From Tricholomella constricta (taxonomy: Eukaryota > Basidiomycota > Agaricomycetes > Agaricales > Lyophyllaceae): DNA of 64,000 bases. Position numbers and translations under genes: made by a program. Numbering within the stretch: the stretch's first letter is position 1; every line of letters begins with the position of its first letter. The stretch lies in the NCBI GenBank assembly GCA_013368375.1, contig JAACJP010000024.1:310001-374000 (forward strand), read 5' to 3'. Shown piece after piece: positions 22,394 through 33,211 of the stretch. Below the pieces are notes generated by a model. The model ran no database searches and was not told where the DNA came from. It saw nothing but the letters and a program-made list of their open reading frames with translations.

Positions 22394-24396
22394 TCATGCC
22401 AATGCCGACGAAGAAAGCTCATTGAAGAGCGACACACTACCGCTACTATCGAGAACGCCAGCATCGCCACCGTTGCTGGCGTCCGCATAACTCGACATGA
22501 CCTGACCAAGGCCGGTAAAGAAGGTCTCCATCGGCGTCCCTTGAGGGATCTGCTGGAGTAGCGCGGGTTGCTGGTCATACGTTGCCTGCACCTGCTGTAA
22601 TTGTTGCTGGAACAGCTGTTGCTGTAACGCTTGCTGTTGTTGCAACACGTGCTGCTGTGTCTGCAACTGAAGTTGGAGCTGCTCTTGTTGCTGTTGCTGC
22701 TGCTGCTGATATGCCGCTTGTACAAAGGCCTGCGTCTGCTGACTCTGGGAAGCCGCCTGCTGATGCGCCTGAGCTTGGGTTTGCGCTGCCTGCGCCTGCA
22801 CCGCATTGAAAGCGGTCTGATAGACCTGCTGGCTCGCCTGCATCTGGGCATTGTAAGCATTGTTGAACGCAGCAAGTCCTGGATCTGGCGCCGCAGTGTT
22901 CGTCCCAGCACCAGAGCTCAAACAGGCCATCTGTGCAAGCGTCTGATGCTGCTGCGCGACCTGCATTTGATGCAAATGAGCAAGGAATTGATCATTGACG
23001 CCAGCAGCCAGCTGCGTCGCTTGCTGAAGCACCAAATTGTTTATAAAAGACGAATGATCGGCGCCGGGCAAACCTTGCATTGCTGCCTGGAGCTGTGAAC
23101 TGTCTAACCCCGTATTTTGGGAGGTGAGACTTGACAGACCGTCCGCGATGGCACTCGTGAGATTGCCATCGCCGCCGAGGACGCCGTTAACAAGAGCTCC
23201 TCCGACAGCCCCGCTGACGCCCCCGATGTTGCCTTGTGGGACACCGAGTGTGGCGGAGAGTGCTTCGCCGGCCATGTCGATGGCGAAATTGCTTAGCGCC
23301 TGACCAGTCTGCGCAGCCAATCTATTTGGCTTTAAGGGTTTTAATGGTTGCTGAGGAGTAACAGCAGGCTGAATTTGTAATACATGTTGCTGCGTGAGGT
23401 GGGGTGGTGAGACGGGCATTGGGGGCAACGGCTGTTGGAATGAGTGTGCAGATGCTGGAGATGTGAAGTTTGGCGGGGAGGGAAATGAAGCGGCGGACAC
23501 AGCGAGAGCCGCGTTCGAATGTGGAGGAGGTGCTACCCCAGTCTGTAGGGTCGGTGTAGTGTCAATTTTCGTGGAAGCCGAGATTGACGCATTGGGAGGT
23601 GGTCGGAGTGTGGTATTAAAATTTGGGGTGGCCTTGGGCTTTGACATCATTCCCGTCGTGTAGGTCGCCGCGCGATGATGGCTAGAATGACGTTGATGAG
23701 GCATCGCAACAGGCTGGGAAGATTGTGTCCTGTAGGGCGCACGATGACCTACACCATGGGCACCATGCTGTGATTGTGGGCGGCGTAAAGGTATAGCTGG
23801 GATGTGGAAATGATGGGCGCCATAATTGGTTGAACCGTGTACATTGCTATTCAGCGGGAAAGGATTCGGTAGAAGAGGCATTGCAGGTTGCTTGGCGAAT
23901 TGAGGGGACAATGGAGGGTTGGGAACCGATATCAACGGCGGAGTGTAAGTCTGGTTTGATTTCGCGGCACTGGCATACAGCTGTTGGGCGAACGAGAGTT
24001 CAGATGCTTTGGGTTGAACGGTTGACTGAGGTCTCGGAGTTAGCGTGTAGTCTGAATTCTCCGCGACCGGAAATTTAGGGACGATCGCGGCTCCCATCGC
24101 AGAGGTTTCACTGGTTAAAGAGGAAGGCCGGGGTACATCCTCAGGTGGTGGACCAAGTGGATGTGTGGTTGTAACCTGGATTGGTTTGTAGTTGGTGCAA
24201 ACGTAGTACCTGCAAATCATTCGTCTTGCAGCCCAATGATCGAGCCGAACACTGCGTACCAAATACACCGTCTGTGGTTGTGTAGGCAGCATTTTAGCCA
24301 TTGATTTTAAGGATAGTTGCCATAAGCTCACTGAGCATCGTAGTGTTGAATCCAGCCGGGCGGCAGGGGTCTACTATCAGGGTTCACTGGGGCCAT
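22394..24396 (-). CDS. WW-domain, glutamine-rich protein
   Basis: The gene starts at the ATG 24396-24394 (MAPVNPDSRPLPPGW). Exons are 24396-24332, a 12-nt microexon 24271-24260, and 24209-22394, giving 630 residues. The joined N-terminus forms a WW domain: LPPGWIQHYDAQ, then RCIWYYVCT and THPLGPP. The spacing of Trp, Tyr-Val, Thr and His-Pro fits agaric WW domains, but the second signature Trp is replaced by Thr, which could weaken proline-ligand binding. The middle is Pro/Ser/Thr-rich and disordered. A Gly-rich stretch (GNIGGVSGAVGGALVNGVL) precedes a long Gln-rich region with coiled-coil potential around 22590-22800. Similar proteins occur in mushrooms, without known function; a scaffold or phase-separating role is only a guess. 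It converges on TOP2. Confidence 0.75.
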
Positions 24397-24959
24397 CGCC
24401 AAAGGTTGATTGACGACGAGATATAGAATGAAGATGCAGGCCAAAAACAGGATTCGACTTGCATGCCACCTTATGTACGATTACCGCGAGTGTTCGCCAC
24501 TGTTTGAAGGGTGCTGGTGATGGATTGCACCGGCTTGCCAGTGATTCGTGCCTGGTAATTTAATATGACAGCCTGTCTTGCGGCCTGACATGATGATACA
24601 TAGTTGTATTGGGCGCCCTTCCAAGCCAGTAAGGAGAGCACGATGATAACTTGAAGGTCGCAGTTTCGTGAGGACTGTGAGATGATTGAATCAGAAGCGA
24701 GCGCAGCTCGACCGATCATGTTTGTGCTCAGCGGCGCAGTTACTAAAAGCGGGAGTTAACAATTATCATCAACGTTCGTCAAATTACGTAACCATTATCG
24801 GCTTCAAGGATGCTTCAGGGTTCACGACGCATTGCGAAGGCTCGAACAAATGTCTTGGAGGAGTTATCGATGGCGGCCTTCCAGCTGATGGGACAGGGCT
24901 AGGTACAGATAATTGCACTTGAAGCGATTTTATTATCACACTCGAGATTGTTATCTAGA
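24397..24959. promoter_or_regulatory. Upstream region of the WW-domain gene
   Basis: About 560 bp between the WW gene start and the DNA transposon. It should contain that gene's promoter. I see no clear motif or coding frame. Confidence 0.35.
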
Positions 24960-24967
24960 CTTGGAAT
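24960..24967. repeat. Left 8-bp target duplication of the hAT-like element
   Basis: CTTGGAAT here is repeated at 25629-25636 immediately outside the inverted repeats. An 8-bp duplication is the hallmark of hAT transposases. Confidence 0.8.
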
Positions 24968-25628
24968 CAAGGGGGTGTCGGAAAAAAAATTAAGCATATA
25001 GGGTCGAATTTTTTTTTAACGGAAGAATCTCCTGGACTAACTAACTATTGCTGGGAACTAATTACCCAATAAGGCAGTCCGGCACACGGTCCGATCACCC
25101 GACTGTTGTTGTTGACATCATTCTCAATGTTGTCGCTCCTCCACATTTCCCTGTTGCATACCTCACAGACCCAACCAGTTATGCAGTGCTCAAGCTGTAC
25201 ACTTCTGAAGCTGATACTTTGACAATCACCAAGGTATGAATGAAACCTCTGTTTAAAATCTTTGACTTGTGCATTACACTTGGAACAGTATACATGATTG
25301 TCAGATTAGAATAGTAAACATAGTAAGCATCCTGAAATGTTGCCACAATAAAGAAGTGGTTTGCAGTGGGTCCAAATACTAAGAAACCATGTCGCGACTT
25401 TCAATACACCTAGGACCCTGAACTTCCCACGCCCATATCAAGCAATATTTTTGAAACTAGTGCTCTATATACCTTCAGATGTTGAGCAGTTCTCAAATCA
25501 CAAGCCCAGGTCTGGTCCCGGGCCAGAGACAAGTCCCTTTTAACTGATGTCATTTTTTTTTAAGGACCTGGTGGCTTGGACTAACTCACTAACCCTATAT
25601 AAGGAATGTCACATGTGACACCCCCTTG
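24968..25628. mobile_element. Non-autonomous hAT-like DNA transposon (MITE), 661 bp
   Basis: The element begins CAAGGGGGTGTC at 24968-24979 and ends with its exact reverse complement at 25617-25628. Both ends are flanked by the 8-bp repeat CTTGGAAT. Beyond the perfect 12 bp, both ends share ATATAGGGT in inverted orientation, and the motif GGACTAACTNACTA occurs directly repeated at 25034-25047 and 25578-25591. The interior is AT-rich with T-tracts (around 25010 and 25550) and has no transposase-like frame. Terminal CA...TG with 8-bp duplication is characteristic of the hAT superfamily, so the element would rely on a transposase elsewhere. The perfect duplication suggests limited age. No name can be assigned without a repeat library. 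Confidence 0.78.
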
Positions 25629-25636
25629 CTTGGAAT
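25629..25636. repeat. Right 8-bp target duplication of the hAT-like element
   Basis: This is the exact copy of CTTGGAAT at 24960-24967, directly after the right inverted repeat. Confidence 0.8.
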
Positions 25637-26026
25637 ACAATGTTCTCCAGCTATCAATAAATATGGTTTAAGTATCGAGTTAGGCTTTAGTCCAAATAAA
25701 TGGCTATGTGGCAAGGCGGTATTAGGAAGTAGCTGTATTATAAGTATGGTGTGATCGCAATGTAATCGGACAACGTTTGGATTTCCGGTGGTGCAAAAAC
25801 GGACAGAAAAAGAACACACACAAGCGTAAAGGGGAGGAGGAAATTGTTCAGGCGCATGCAAATAAACGGCGGCTAGATGTACACAAGAAAGCAAAAACAA
25901 AGAAGAAAAAGTAACGATAACACGAGACAAGACGACGGAGCGGACAACGGAGCGCACGACGGAGAAGAAATAAATAATTGAACCAAGAAGCCACTTATAT
26001 AGTGGTCCCGCGGCTGGTGGCTGGTG
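25637..26026. other. 3' flank of the phosphatase gene
   Basis: About 390 bp downstream of the phosphatase stop codon, partly purine-rich on the plus strand. It is probably the 3' untranslated region and I see no separate gene. Confidence 0.35.
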
Positions 26027-29000
26027 TCATCGGAACATGGGCGACGACGGCACCGCCCTCAAGACCTGCTGCAGCTGCGAACCCGTACCCGTTGGCGACG
26101 TCACGGGTTGATTCACACTCCCTCCACCTATCACCGTCTCCAGCTCTTCACCCGTGCTCGACATCTGCAGCTTCCGTTTGATACTTGGTCGTTTGGAGAG
26201 GAGCACCTCGCCTTTCTTGTTCTCTTTCAGCAATTCCGTCGGGCTTGCGCCGCGTTTCCCGGTGGATGATGCCGATGAGTCGCTCAAGACGCCGCTGCCG
26301 GTGCTGTTGTATGTATGGAACTGTGGGATCTGGGGAGGGGGAAGCGGCGGTCGGGACCCATGCGATGACGACGAGGGCGGGGGGAGGTGCAACTGAAGAT
26401 GTGCATTGTTGCTGCTCGAAGTATCACCAAAGGAGAAAGCTTTAGCACTCCTCGGAGCAGGAGAGACAACAAAACGTCCGTCCTCCACCTCCCGTTTCCT
26501 CTGCTCCTCCTCAACAAGCGCCGTCGCGGCCATCTCCTGATCCTTCCTTCCAGCCCTCCTCCTCCCCTTCTCAGCCTCAGCCTCCGCCCTCTCCCGCTCC
26601 CGTTCCTCATCCACAAGCCACAGCGCCCCTTCAATGATCGCCGCATGCACAAACACATACTGCCGCAGGCTCTGGCACAGGCTCATCCGCTGCTCCCGCA
26701 TATCCTGCACGACCTCCCAAATCGGCTCCTCGAACTCACTCAGCGCGGCCGGTGTCTCCTGCGGACCGTGCAGCGCCCGCGGCTCCTTGTAGTCCACCGT
26801 TGTGGCTGGGCGGCAGGGCTCCACGAAGCTGGAGGAGACGAGCGCGGAAGGTGCCGCACGGGGAGCGCTAAGGTTGAGCGGCGGGGAGGAACGCGACAGC
26901 GGGTGCGGGTGTGGGCGCGGGTGTGGGCGCAAGTGCGACGAGTCTGTAGTATTGAGCGGGAACGCAACGCCCACAGAGGCCGGGAATGGTCGCGGTGCGA
27001 GCACTCCATCGCCGTCGCTCGCCGCCTTCCCTTTCGCCTTCTCCAGCCTTTCTTGCGCATTGTCGCGCGACTTTACAAGCGGCGATGACCCGCCCAAGCC
27101 CAGCGAAAACGGGAACTTTGGTCTTCCCGGGCCTGGTGGCTGTGGCTGTGGCGCCGAGAATGTCCTGAACCGCTGCCCCTGGCACAGGGCCTGGCCCTGA
27201 CCATCTACCGCCATCCTCTGCACCGTCTTCGACCCCTGCTCCTTATCGCCCCCTGCAGACTCGCCAGATACGGACGTTGCCAATGACGAGCTCTCGCCGT
27301 ACACCGACATGCTCAGCCCACTGCCGCTCCCCCCACGCACGCGGCTCACCCGCGGGCCGTCCTCCGAATCCGAGATGGACGGAAAGGTCGACGAGGCCGA
27401 GGCGGAAGATGTCGAGGGCACGGTCGCGATTGGCGAAGGTCGACGTTGCTGCTGGGATGCGGCGCCGTCACGTGGGCTGGAGGTTGAGGGTAACGGCGGT
27501 GGCGACACGGACGGTGGCGAAAGGATGCTCGATCCGGATACAGAGGCGGATGCGGACGCTGATCCCGATCCCGACGCGCCGTAGGAGTCTAGCACGCTCT
27601 CCGCCCACTTGCGCGTTAAAGCCGTTGGGGGCGCCTCGCCCTCTTCTGACTCGCCGCCGGGGCTCGGGCGCATGCCGTCGTCGTCGCCCTCTGTGTCGAC
27701 TTGCATTTCAGCTTGCATGGGTGTGCGCGCGCCCTCAGTGGTGCTGGGTGCGGTTGGATTGGGCGACGAGGAGGAAGCGGTAGGAACGACAACGGCGGGA
27801 ACGTGCACGACAAGCCCTTCCTTCTTGTTCACCCTGCTGCTTTCCTGGTCGAGATCCTTTTCACCCGAAGCTTGGAGCGGCACAGTGACGACGCCTCCTT
27901 TCTCCTGACCGCCCGGGGCCACAACCGCACTCGGCACTTCATCCACATCCATCGCACCCAGCCCGTCCACGTGGTTCCGCGCTAACCCATTCCTCGTACG
28001 TTCCTTAAGCTCCCGCTCAGCATCCTTCTTCACCCGCATTTCTCTCTGCACGGCATCTAGCACGGCATCCACCGCAATAAACCCACCCGTCCTCCCCACT
28101 CCCGCACTGCAATGCAACAAGACAGGCCTACACCCGCCCAGCGCGTGCCTCGCAATCCCACTCCCCGGGTCCATCCGCATCTCCTTTCTCCCTTTGCCCC
28201 CTGCTTCTTCTCCCCCATCCCCAAAGCCAGCAACCGGGCTCGCGTCAACCGGACTCGCACTGCACGCATCGGACTCGCCCACGGCGCGCGCTACCTCCCG
28301 CACAAGCTCGAGCACCCCCCGTGCGTCGTCTGGCACGTTCATGTCCGGCCATTCCAGGTACTGCAGGTGCACCACTGTGCGCGCGCCCAGATGCGGGTAC
28401 CCCGCGTGCGTCAGCGCGAATGTCCGCTTGATTGTCGTGATGCGGCGCTTCCTGCTCTGGTGCTTGTGAGTGTGGGCGGGCGCCGACGCAGAAGTTGTTG
28501 AAGTCGATGTTGAAGGATAGGTGGATACCGGAGACGGGAACCCAGGAAACTCGAATCCCGGGCCGCCATCATGCGTAGCAGGCGACATATGCGCGAGGTC
28601 GTCGTGCATGAGATCGATGCCCGCGGGAAGCCCGACTTTGGAGACGAGCGTGAGGCGGAGGGGGCCAAAGGTGCGTTCAGGCGGCGGGATACGCGTGTCG
28701 GCCCAATACGCGCTGCACTTAATCATGGAGCCTTCTACTTCCTTGGTAAGCATCACTATTACATGCACGTTTTGCTGCCACACGAGTCTGCGGAGGCCAC
28801 AAAAGGGGTTTAGTTCAATTTTGATAACGAGAGGGAGGGGAAACTTACCGCCAAAAGTCATCAAAGGTAGCCTCGAGAGGGCCTTGGGTCGCAATGTACC
28901 GCCGGTTCGTGCCGAGGGGCTGCACGTATGATGCGTTCACGTAGTCGTCAACCTCGGTGCAGACCTTTCTTCTGCATTTCTCTATCGTAGCGGTGGTATC

Positions 29001-30398
29001 AGCATTAAGTTTGGTATCATCCTCCAAGCCTGCATTATGCAGGCGCACGCGAGCGTGTTCAAAGGGCCATATATGTCTATACCTGCATGCACGAGGACAT
29101 GGGGTTAGCAACAACGAAAAAGAGAGTCGTGGGCACACGCACCGATTCTTGGAGCCCTTTTCGACGCCGGCAGTGATACTGAACGGGAACACGAGGCTCG
29201 CGTGAGTTTCCTCGAAGAGGTCGTCGACGACGAAGCGGCCACTCTCCTTCGAGTGGTGCTCCATGACACCCATGAGGCGGCGCTGCTCTGCGAGCTCGAT
29301 GCGGTAGAACTGCATTGCGAGGGCCTCGGTGCCCTCTTCGATAAAAGCAGGGGACGGGCCTGCATCCGAGTCGGATGAGGAGGAGGAAGAGGAGGAAGAG
29401 GAGGAGGAGGGCGCGGTAACAGTCGCATGCCGGGAGTGGGAGTTGCGATAGTGGTGGTGTTGGACGCGGTCGGCGCGTTTGGCAATGTCCTGGAGCCAGG
29501 AAAAGGGGAGATCTGAGATTCTGCGGCGGACACGGGCGGGAAGACGGAGGGGGATGCGCTCGGTAATGCCGTGGGAGAGCTCGACATTCTGGCGGATGGT
29601 GTCAAAGAAGGGATTGATTGCGGGGCGTGCGGAGGGCTGGGAGGTGGGCATGGGGAGGGCGATGGAGTGTGTCTGGGGACGGCGGGAAGCGGTGGTGGAC
29701 GAGAGTGAAAAGGCGGACATGGGCAAGTGCTTTGTGCGAAGGGTGGGCGAGGCCGGGCCGGGGTGGTGATCATCGTCGTCGTCGTGCTCTTCGGGCTGTG
29801 GCCCGGTGTCTATAAGATGGTGTTGTTCCCGCCAGACGCCCTGGAAGCCGCCACGCAACCAGGCGAGCTCGCCCGGGTAGGATGCAGCCTTGAACTTGCG
29901 GAGAAGGCCGTAAATATTGGAAGACTCGGAGATAGCGGCAGCATCGGCGTCATAGACAAGGATGCGCGGCGACTGACTCCAGGAAGAGAAGCGGGTGCGA
30001 GCAGAAGGAGAAGGTAACATGGCGGCGAGACGGTCGAGAGAAAAGAGAGGGCGCTTGAGGAGGGTGGAGGGGACAGAGAGGGAGAGCGCACGTGGGAGAC
30101 GGGCCTCAGCATAAGCAGCATGAGAGCGGATGTCGACGATGAGGGTGTCGGGGTCGTTAAGATAGCGGTGGACACCGGCGGGGAGAACGGCGACAAAAGG
30201 GGAGGAGACTGTGACGGTCCGCCTCGGGGTGGTCAACGACATGTTTGCCAGCGCCGGCTCTGGGGTGAGGCGCGCACGGAGAACATGGCCGGCGTCGCCG
30301 TAGCGTTCGGCTATGGCATTCGCAAAGACGGCGACATCGACGGCGTCGGTGGGCGCCAGCGACTGCTCGCCATCTTGCACAGCGCTGAAAAAGTCCAT
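26027..30398 (-). CDS. Rhodanese-like plus protein tyrosine phosphatase
   Basis: Three exons: 30398-29143, 29082-28849 and 28787-26027, with two introns of 60-61 nt. The N-terminal region (residues about 50-190) is a rhodanese/CDC25-like module (DPDTLIVDIRSHAAYAEARL ... YDAD), in which the catalytic Cys is absent, so it is probably a docking module. The tyrosine phosphatase domain follows: YVNASYV, YIATQGPL, the general-acid loop EWPDMNVPDD and the catalytic HCSAGVGRTGG. About 350 disordered Ser/Pro-rich residues then separate the catalytic loop from the Q-loop helix (MREQRMSLCQSLRQYVF). This architecture resembles S. pombe Pyp1/Pyp2 and yeast Ptp2/Ptp3, which dephosphorylate MAP kinases, and a similar role is inferred. 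The ATG at 30398 is the first in frame. A long acidic/serine tract encoded near 29370-29400 lies between the two modules. Confidence 0.87.
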
Positions 30399-30514
30399 CG
30401 CATTCCACAAACGACAGAATTCAATTGACTTTGTATCGAGCTGACAAACATGATGTCACTCTTCCCACGGTAACCCCAGATGTGTAATCAAGATTATTTA
30501 TTAAGGGTATACAA

Positions 30515-31205
30515 TTACGACGCTCCCGACGCCCCAACCGTAAACGATTCCCCACACCCACACGCATCTTTAATGTTCGGGTTCTGGAACGTAAACTTCG
30601 AGCTCAGCGCATCCTCCGTCCAGTCCATCTCGCTCCCAATTATCGAAAACAGCGCCTTGCTGTCAATCAGCACCCGCACCCCATCCTGCTCTACCACCTC
30701 GTCAAACTTGCCCCCCTTCTCCACGTACTCCAAGTTGTACGACAGCCCTGCGCACCCCTTGTTCCGCACCCCAATCCGGATCAGCTGCGGCGTTGGCCCC
30801 CGCAGAAGCCCCTGCAAACGTACCACCGCTTTGGGTGTCTATCTCTACATTAGCTGGATGTACCGTACACAAAATAAGATATGAACGCACTATTGTCAAT
30901 GCAGCCTTGGACGACCGGATCTTAGGTCGTGCTTTTTCTACTTTGGGCACGGGCGGTGGTCGTGCCGCGATCTGCGGTGCCGCAGCGTCCGCAACGAGTG
31001 CGGGGGTGGGTGGTGTCACAGTAGACGTCGATGTGGAGGGAGCAGTGGGAGGGGTAGCCACATTGGGCGCACCGGGGTGCGAGCGGAACGCCGACATCAT
31101 GGCACGTCGGGCAGGAACGGCTGAGCGTACACAGCATGGGTACAGAAACGGCAGCGCAGAATGGCGCGAGGCATGTGCGAGGCGGGCGACGAGGCGCGGT
31201 GTCAT
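30515..31205 (-). CDS. ISA1: Mitochondrial A-type iron-sulfur assembly protein ISA1
   Basis: ISA1 works late in mitochondrial iron-sulfur cluster assembly, supporting [4Fe-4S] proteins together with ISA2 and IBA57. Two exons (31205-30891 and 30838-30515, 52-nt intron) give 212 residues. The N-terminus (MTPRLVARLAHASRHS) is rich in Arg, Ser and Ala and fits a mitochondrial targeting peptide. The A-type domain starts ALTITPKAVVRLQGLL, followed by LIRIGVRNKGCAGLSY, with the first conserved Cys, and ends with the paired ligands in ACGCGESFTV. This is the usual C-x(about 65)-C-x-C arrangement. The gene lies 116 bp upstream of the phosphatase start on the same strand; no functional link is evident. 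Confidence 0.94.
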
Positions 31206-31526
31206 TGTCGCGGTGAGCGACGGTGAGGAGAACAAGTATTAAGAATGTTGTGGTATGACTCTGAGGTGCCTTTAACATCATCATGATTTTCTGACACATT
31301 GTATTTATGTGTGTTTGGCATGAGCTCTGACCAATCAGACTGCAGGGATTGCAGGTTCGATAAGTGAGATCTAGCCTGATCTAGCTTTGATCTGGGTGTG
31401 CACGGAGGGTTTCCCTACTCACTCCGGGTTACAAGCCTCCATGAACAAAGCAAAGAAATAAATCCAATTCCAGTGCCACCCACAATGCGTACACTACAAG
31501 CCCCTCTAAGAGTCCAAATCCACACC
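31206..31526. other. Intergenic region between ISA1 and GET3
   Basis: About 320 bp holding the ISA1 promoter and the GET3 3' end, both on the minus strand. No distinct motif seen. Confidence 0.35.
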
Positions 31527-33011
31527 CTAATCCCGGGGCGGCACATACGGCTCAACAAGCATCTTGCTAAACTCTTTGAGCTTCTCGGGCCCGCGCACTT
31601 CCTCCGTGAGAAGCGGCAACTGCACAATATGGAAAAACTCGTCATACAGCTCGTGCGCCTCCGCGAGGTACTTTTGCTGCATCTTGTGCCGCACTGAACA
31701 GTGCTCGCAGTGCGAGGCTGTGTGTGGCGTCAGCAACAAAGTGGGACAAAGTAAATGGTGTGGGACGCACATTTCTTGGGGAAGAGCAGCTGGTTCACGA
31801 CAATGTTGTGCGTGTCGATCTCGTACGTCGTCAGCTCCTGCACGAGCCGCTCTGTCTCGTACAGCGACAGGAACTCGGAGATGCACACGCACACGAATGT
31901 TGTTTTTTCCTGTCCGGGCCATATGAATTATCAGGGGGAAAAGGGAACGGGAAAGCCACGCACGGGATCCTTGAACTGCGTGTTAACCTCTGTAATGACC
32001 GCACGCATCGCGTCGAGCTTCGCGAACATGTCCTCCTGTGAGCCTGCCTCGCCGCCCATCATGCTCGACATCTAAGCCACATACATGCAACGTCAATTTT
32101 AATGCGACATCATGTTGTCAGACGCGGCGCACCTGCGAGATCATAGGCCCGAAGCGCGAGCCGAGCGAGCTCAGCTTCCCCAGCGCCTTCTCGAGCACGG
32201 TCGGGAATGAGAGGAAGCGCAGCGTGTGGCCGGTCGGCGCGGTGTCGAACACGATCACGGAGTATTCCATTGACTTGACGTGCCTGGCGTGCGTGGCACG
32301 TCAGGGCTTGTATTCACGAGTGGGACAGTGAGAAGGAGGGTACACGTACTTCATGATCTCGGCAAAGGACATGGCTTCGTCCACGCCGGGGATGGCGAAC
32401 GCGAGGTCCTGCATCATTGAGCCCATCATGCCGTTCGAATCCGCTGTTTGCCCAGAGGTAGTACGTCAGAGTTCTGTGTGAGCGGCCCTAAGAAGGAAGG
32501 GAAACGTACATTGCTCGACCATCTCTTGGATGGAGCTCGTCGGGTCGATCTCCATGGCGAAGAGGTTGTCGAAGCCGTTCACCTTTGTCGCGTCTTTGGA
32601 GAACTTCTGCCCGAAGGCGTCGGACAGGTTGTGTGCGGGGTCAGTCGACTGGATAGTCAGGACTCAGTCCAGTATGCTTGAATGGGAGAAGGGGGGGGAC
32701 GTACAATGAGCAGCACTGATTTACGGACTTGGGCGAGTTGGATCGCGAGCGAGCACGAGGTCGTAGTTTTACCTGTAGTCGGGGTGTAGCGCGAATGTAC
32801 CAGTAGCAGTCAGCAAAAGGCGTAAGGTTATTTTCGTAGGCACTGAGTGGACTTGCCTACACCACCCTTGCCGCCTGGTTGACATTGAATGCACTAAGTG
32901 AGTGGGAGGAACACAGGCGAAGGGAACACTGGATGTACCACAAAATATCCATTTGAGGCTGGTCTGGTCAAGAACGTTCTGGAGCGTCGGCGGGAGGAGG
33001 TCGGTCGCCAT
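31527..33011 (-). CDS. GET3: GET3 (Asna1/TRC40) tail-anchored protein targeting ATPase
   Basis: GET3 is a cytosolic ATPase dimer that carries tail-anchored membrane proteins to the ER receptor GET1/GET2. The start [20 protein letters not shown] fits the family. The P-loop [11 protein letters not shown] is split by introns: one after Cys-Gly, and one (32856-32773) inside the loop that uses a GC donor. Downstream exons encode [12 protein letters not shown], the signature around [16 protein letters not shown], the Met-rich helix [13 protein letters not shown] and the zinc-binding CEHC at the dimer interface. The protein ends [19 protein letters not shown] then VEPYVPPRD. The TAG is at 31527-31529. 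It is divergent from SRP68, 200 bp apart, so two ER-targeting genes share one promoter region. About eight introns. Confidence 0.95.
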
Positions 33012-33211
33012 CGATGGGAGAGGACGAGGGGTAAGAGGGGGTAAGTAATGGGAGATTGCAGGGAGGCGAAGGAGATGTGATCTGGTGATCGGACGTGTCA
33101 GGTTTGTTTTGCATTTCGTCCCTTTCCTTCCACCGCATTCGAGAATCTGCTGTGCCCGCCTTGAATCTGCGTCAAATAGCTACTGCCCACTGGAATATAC
33201 AAGACTAGACT
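33012..33211. promoter_or_regulatory. Bidirectional promoter of GET3 and SRP68
   Basis: Exactly 200 bp separate the two start codons. Both promoters and 5' leaders must fit here, so shared regulation is plausible. I see no TATA box. Confidence 0.5.

Noticed and set aside
22582..23098. Leucine/alanine-rich plus-strand frames opposite the polyglutamine region
   Set aside because: These result from CAG/CTG-type codon repeats read on the opposite strand; the minus-strand frame is continuous with the WW domain.
26387..28931. Several long plus-strand frames opposite the phosphatase gene
   Set aside because: High GC content lengthens antisense frames. The phosphatase frame carries all catalytic motifs, while the antisense translations are Arg/Pro/Ser-rich noise.
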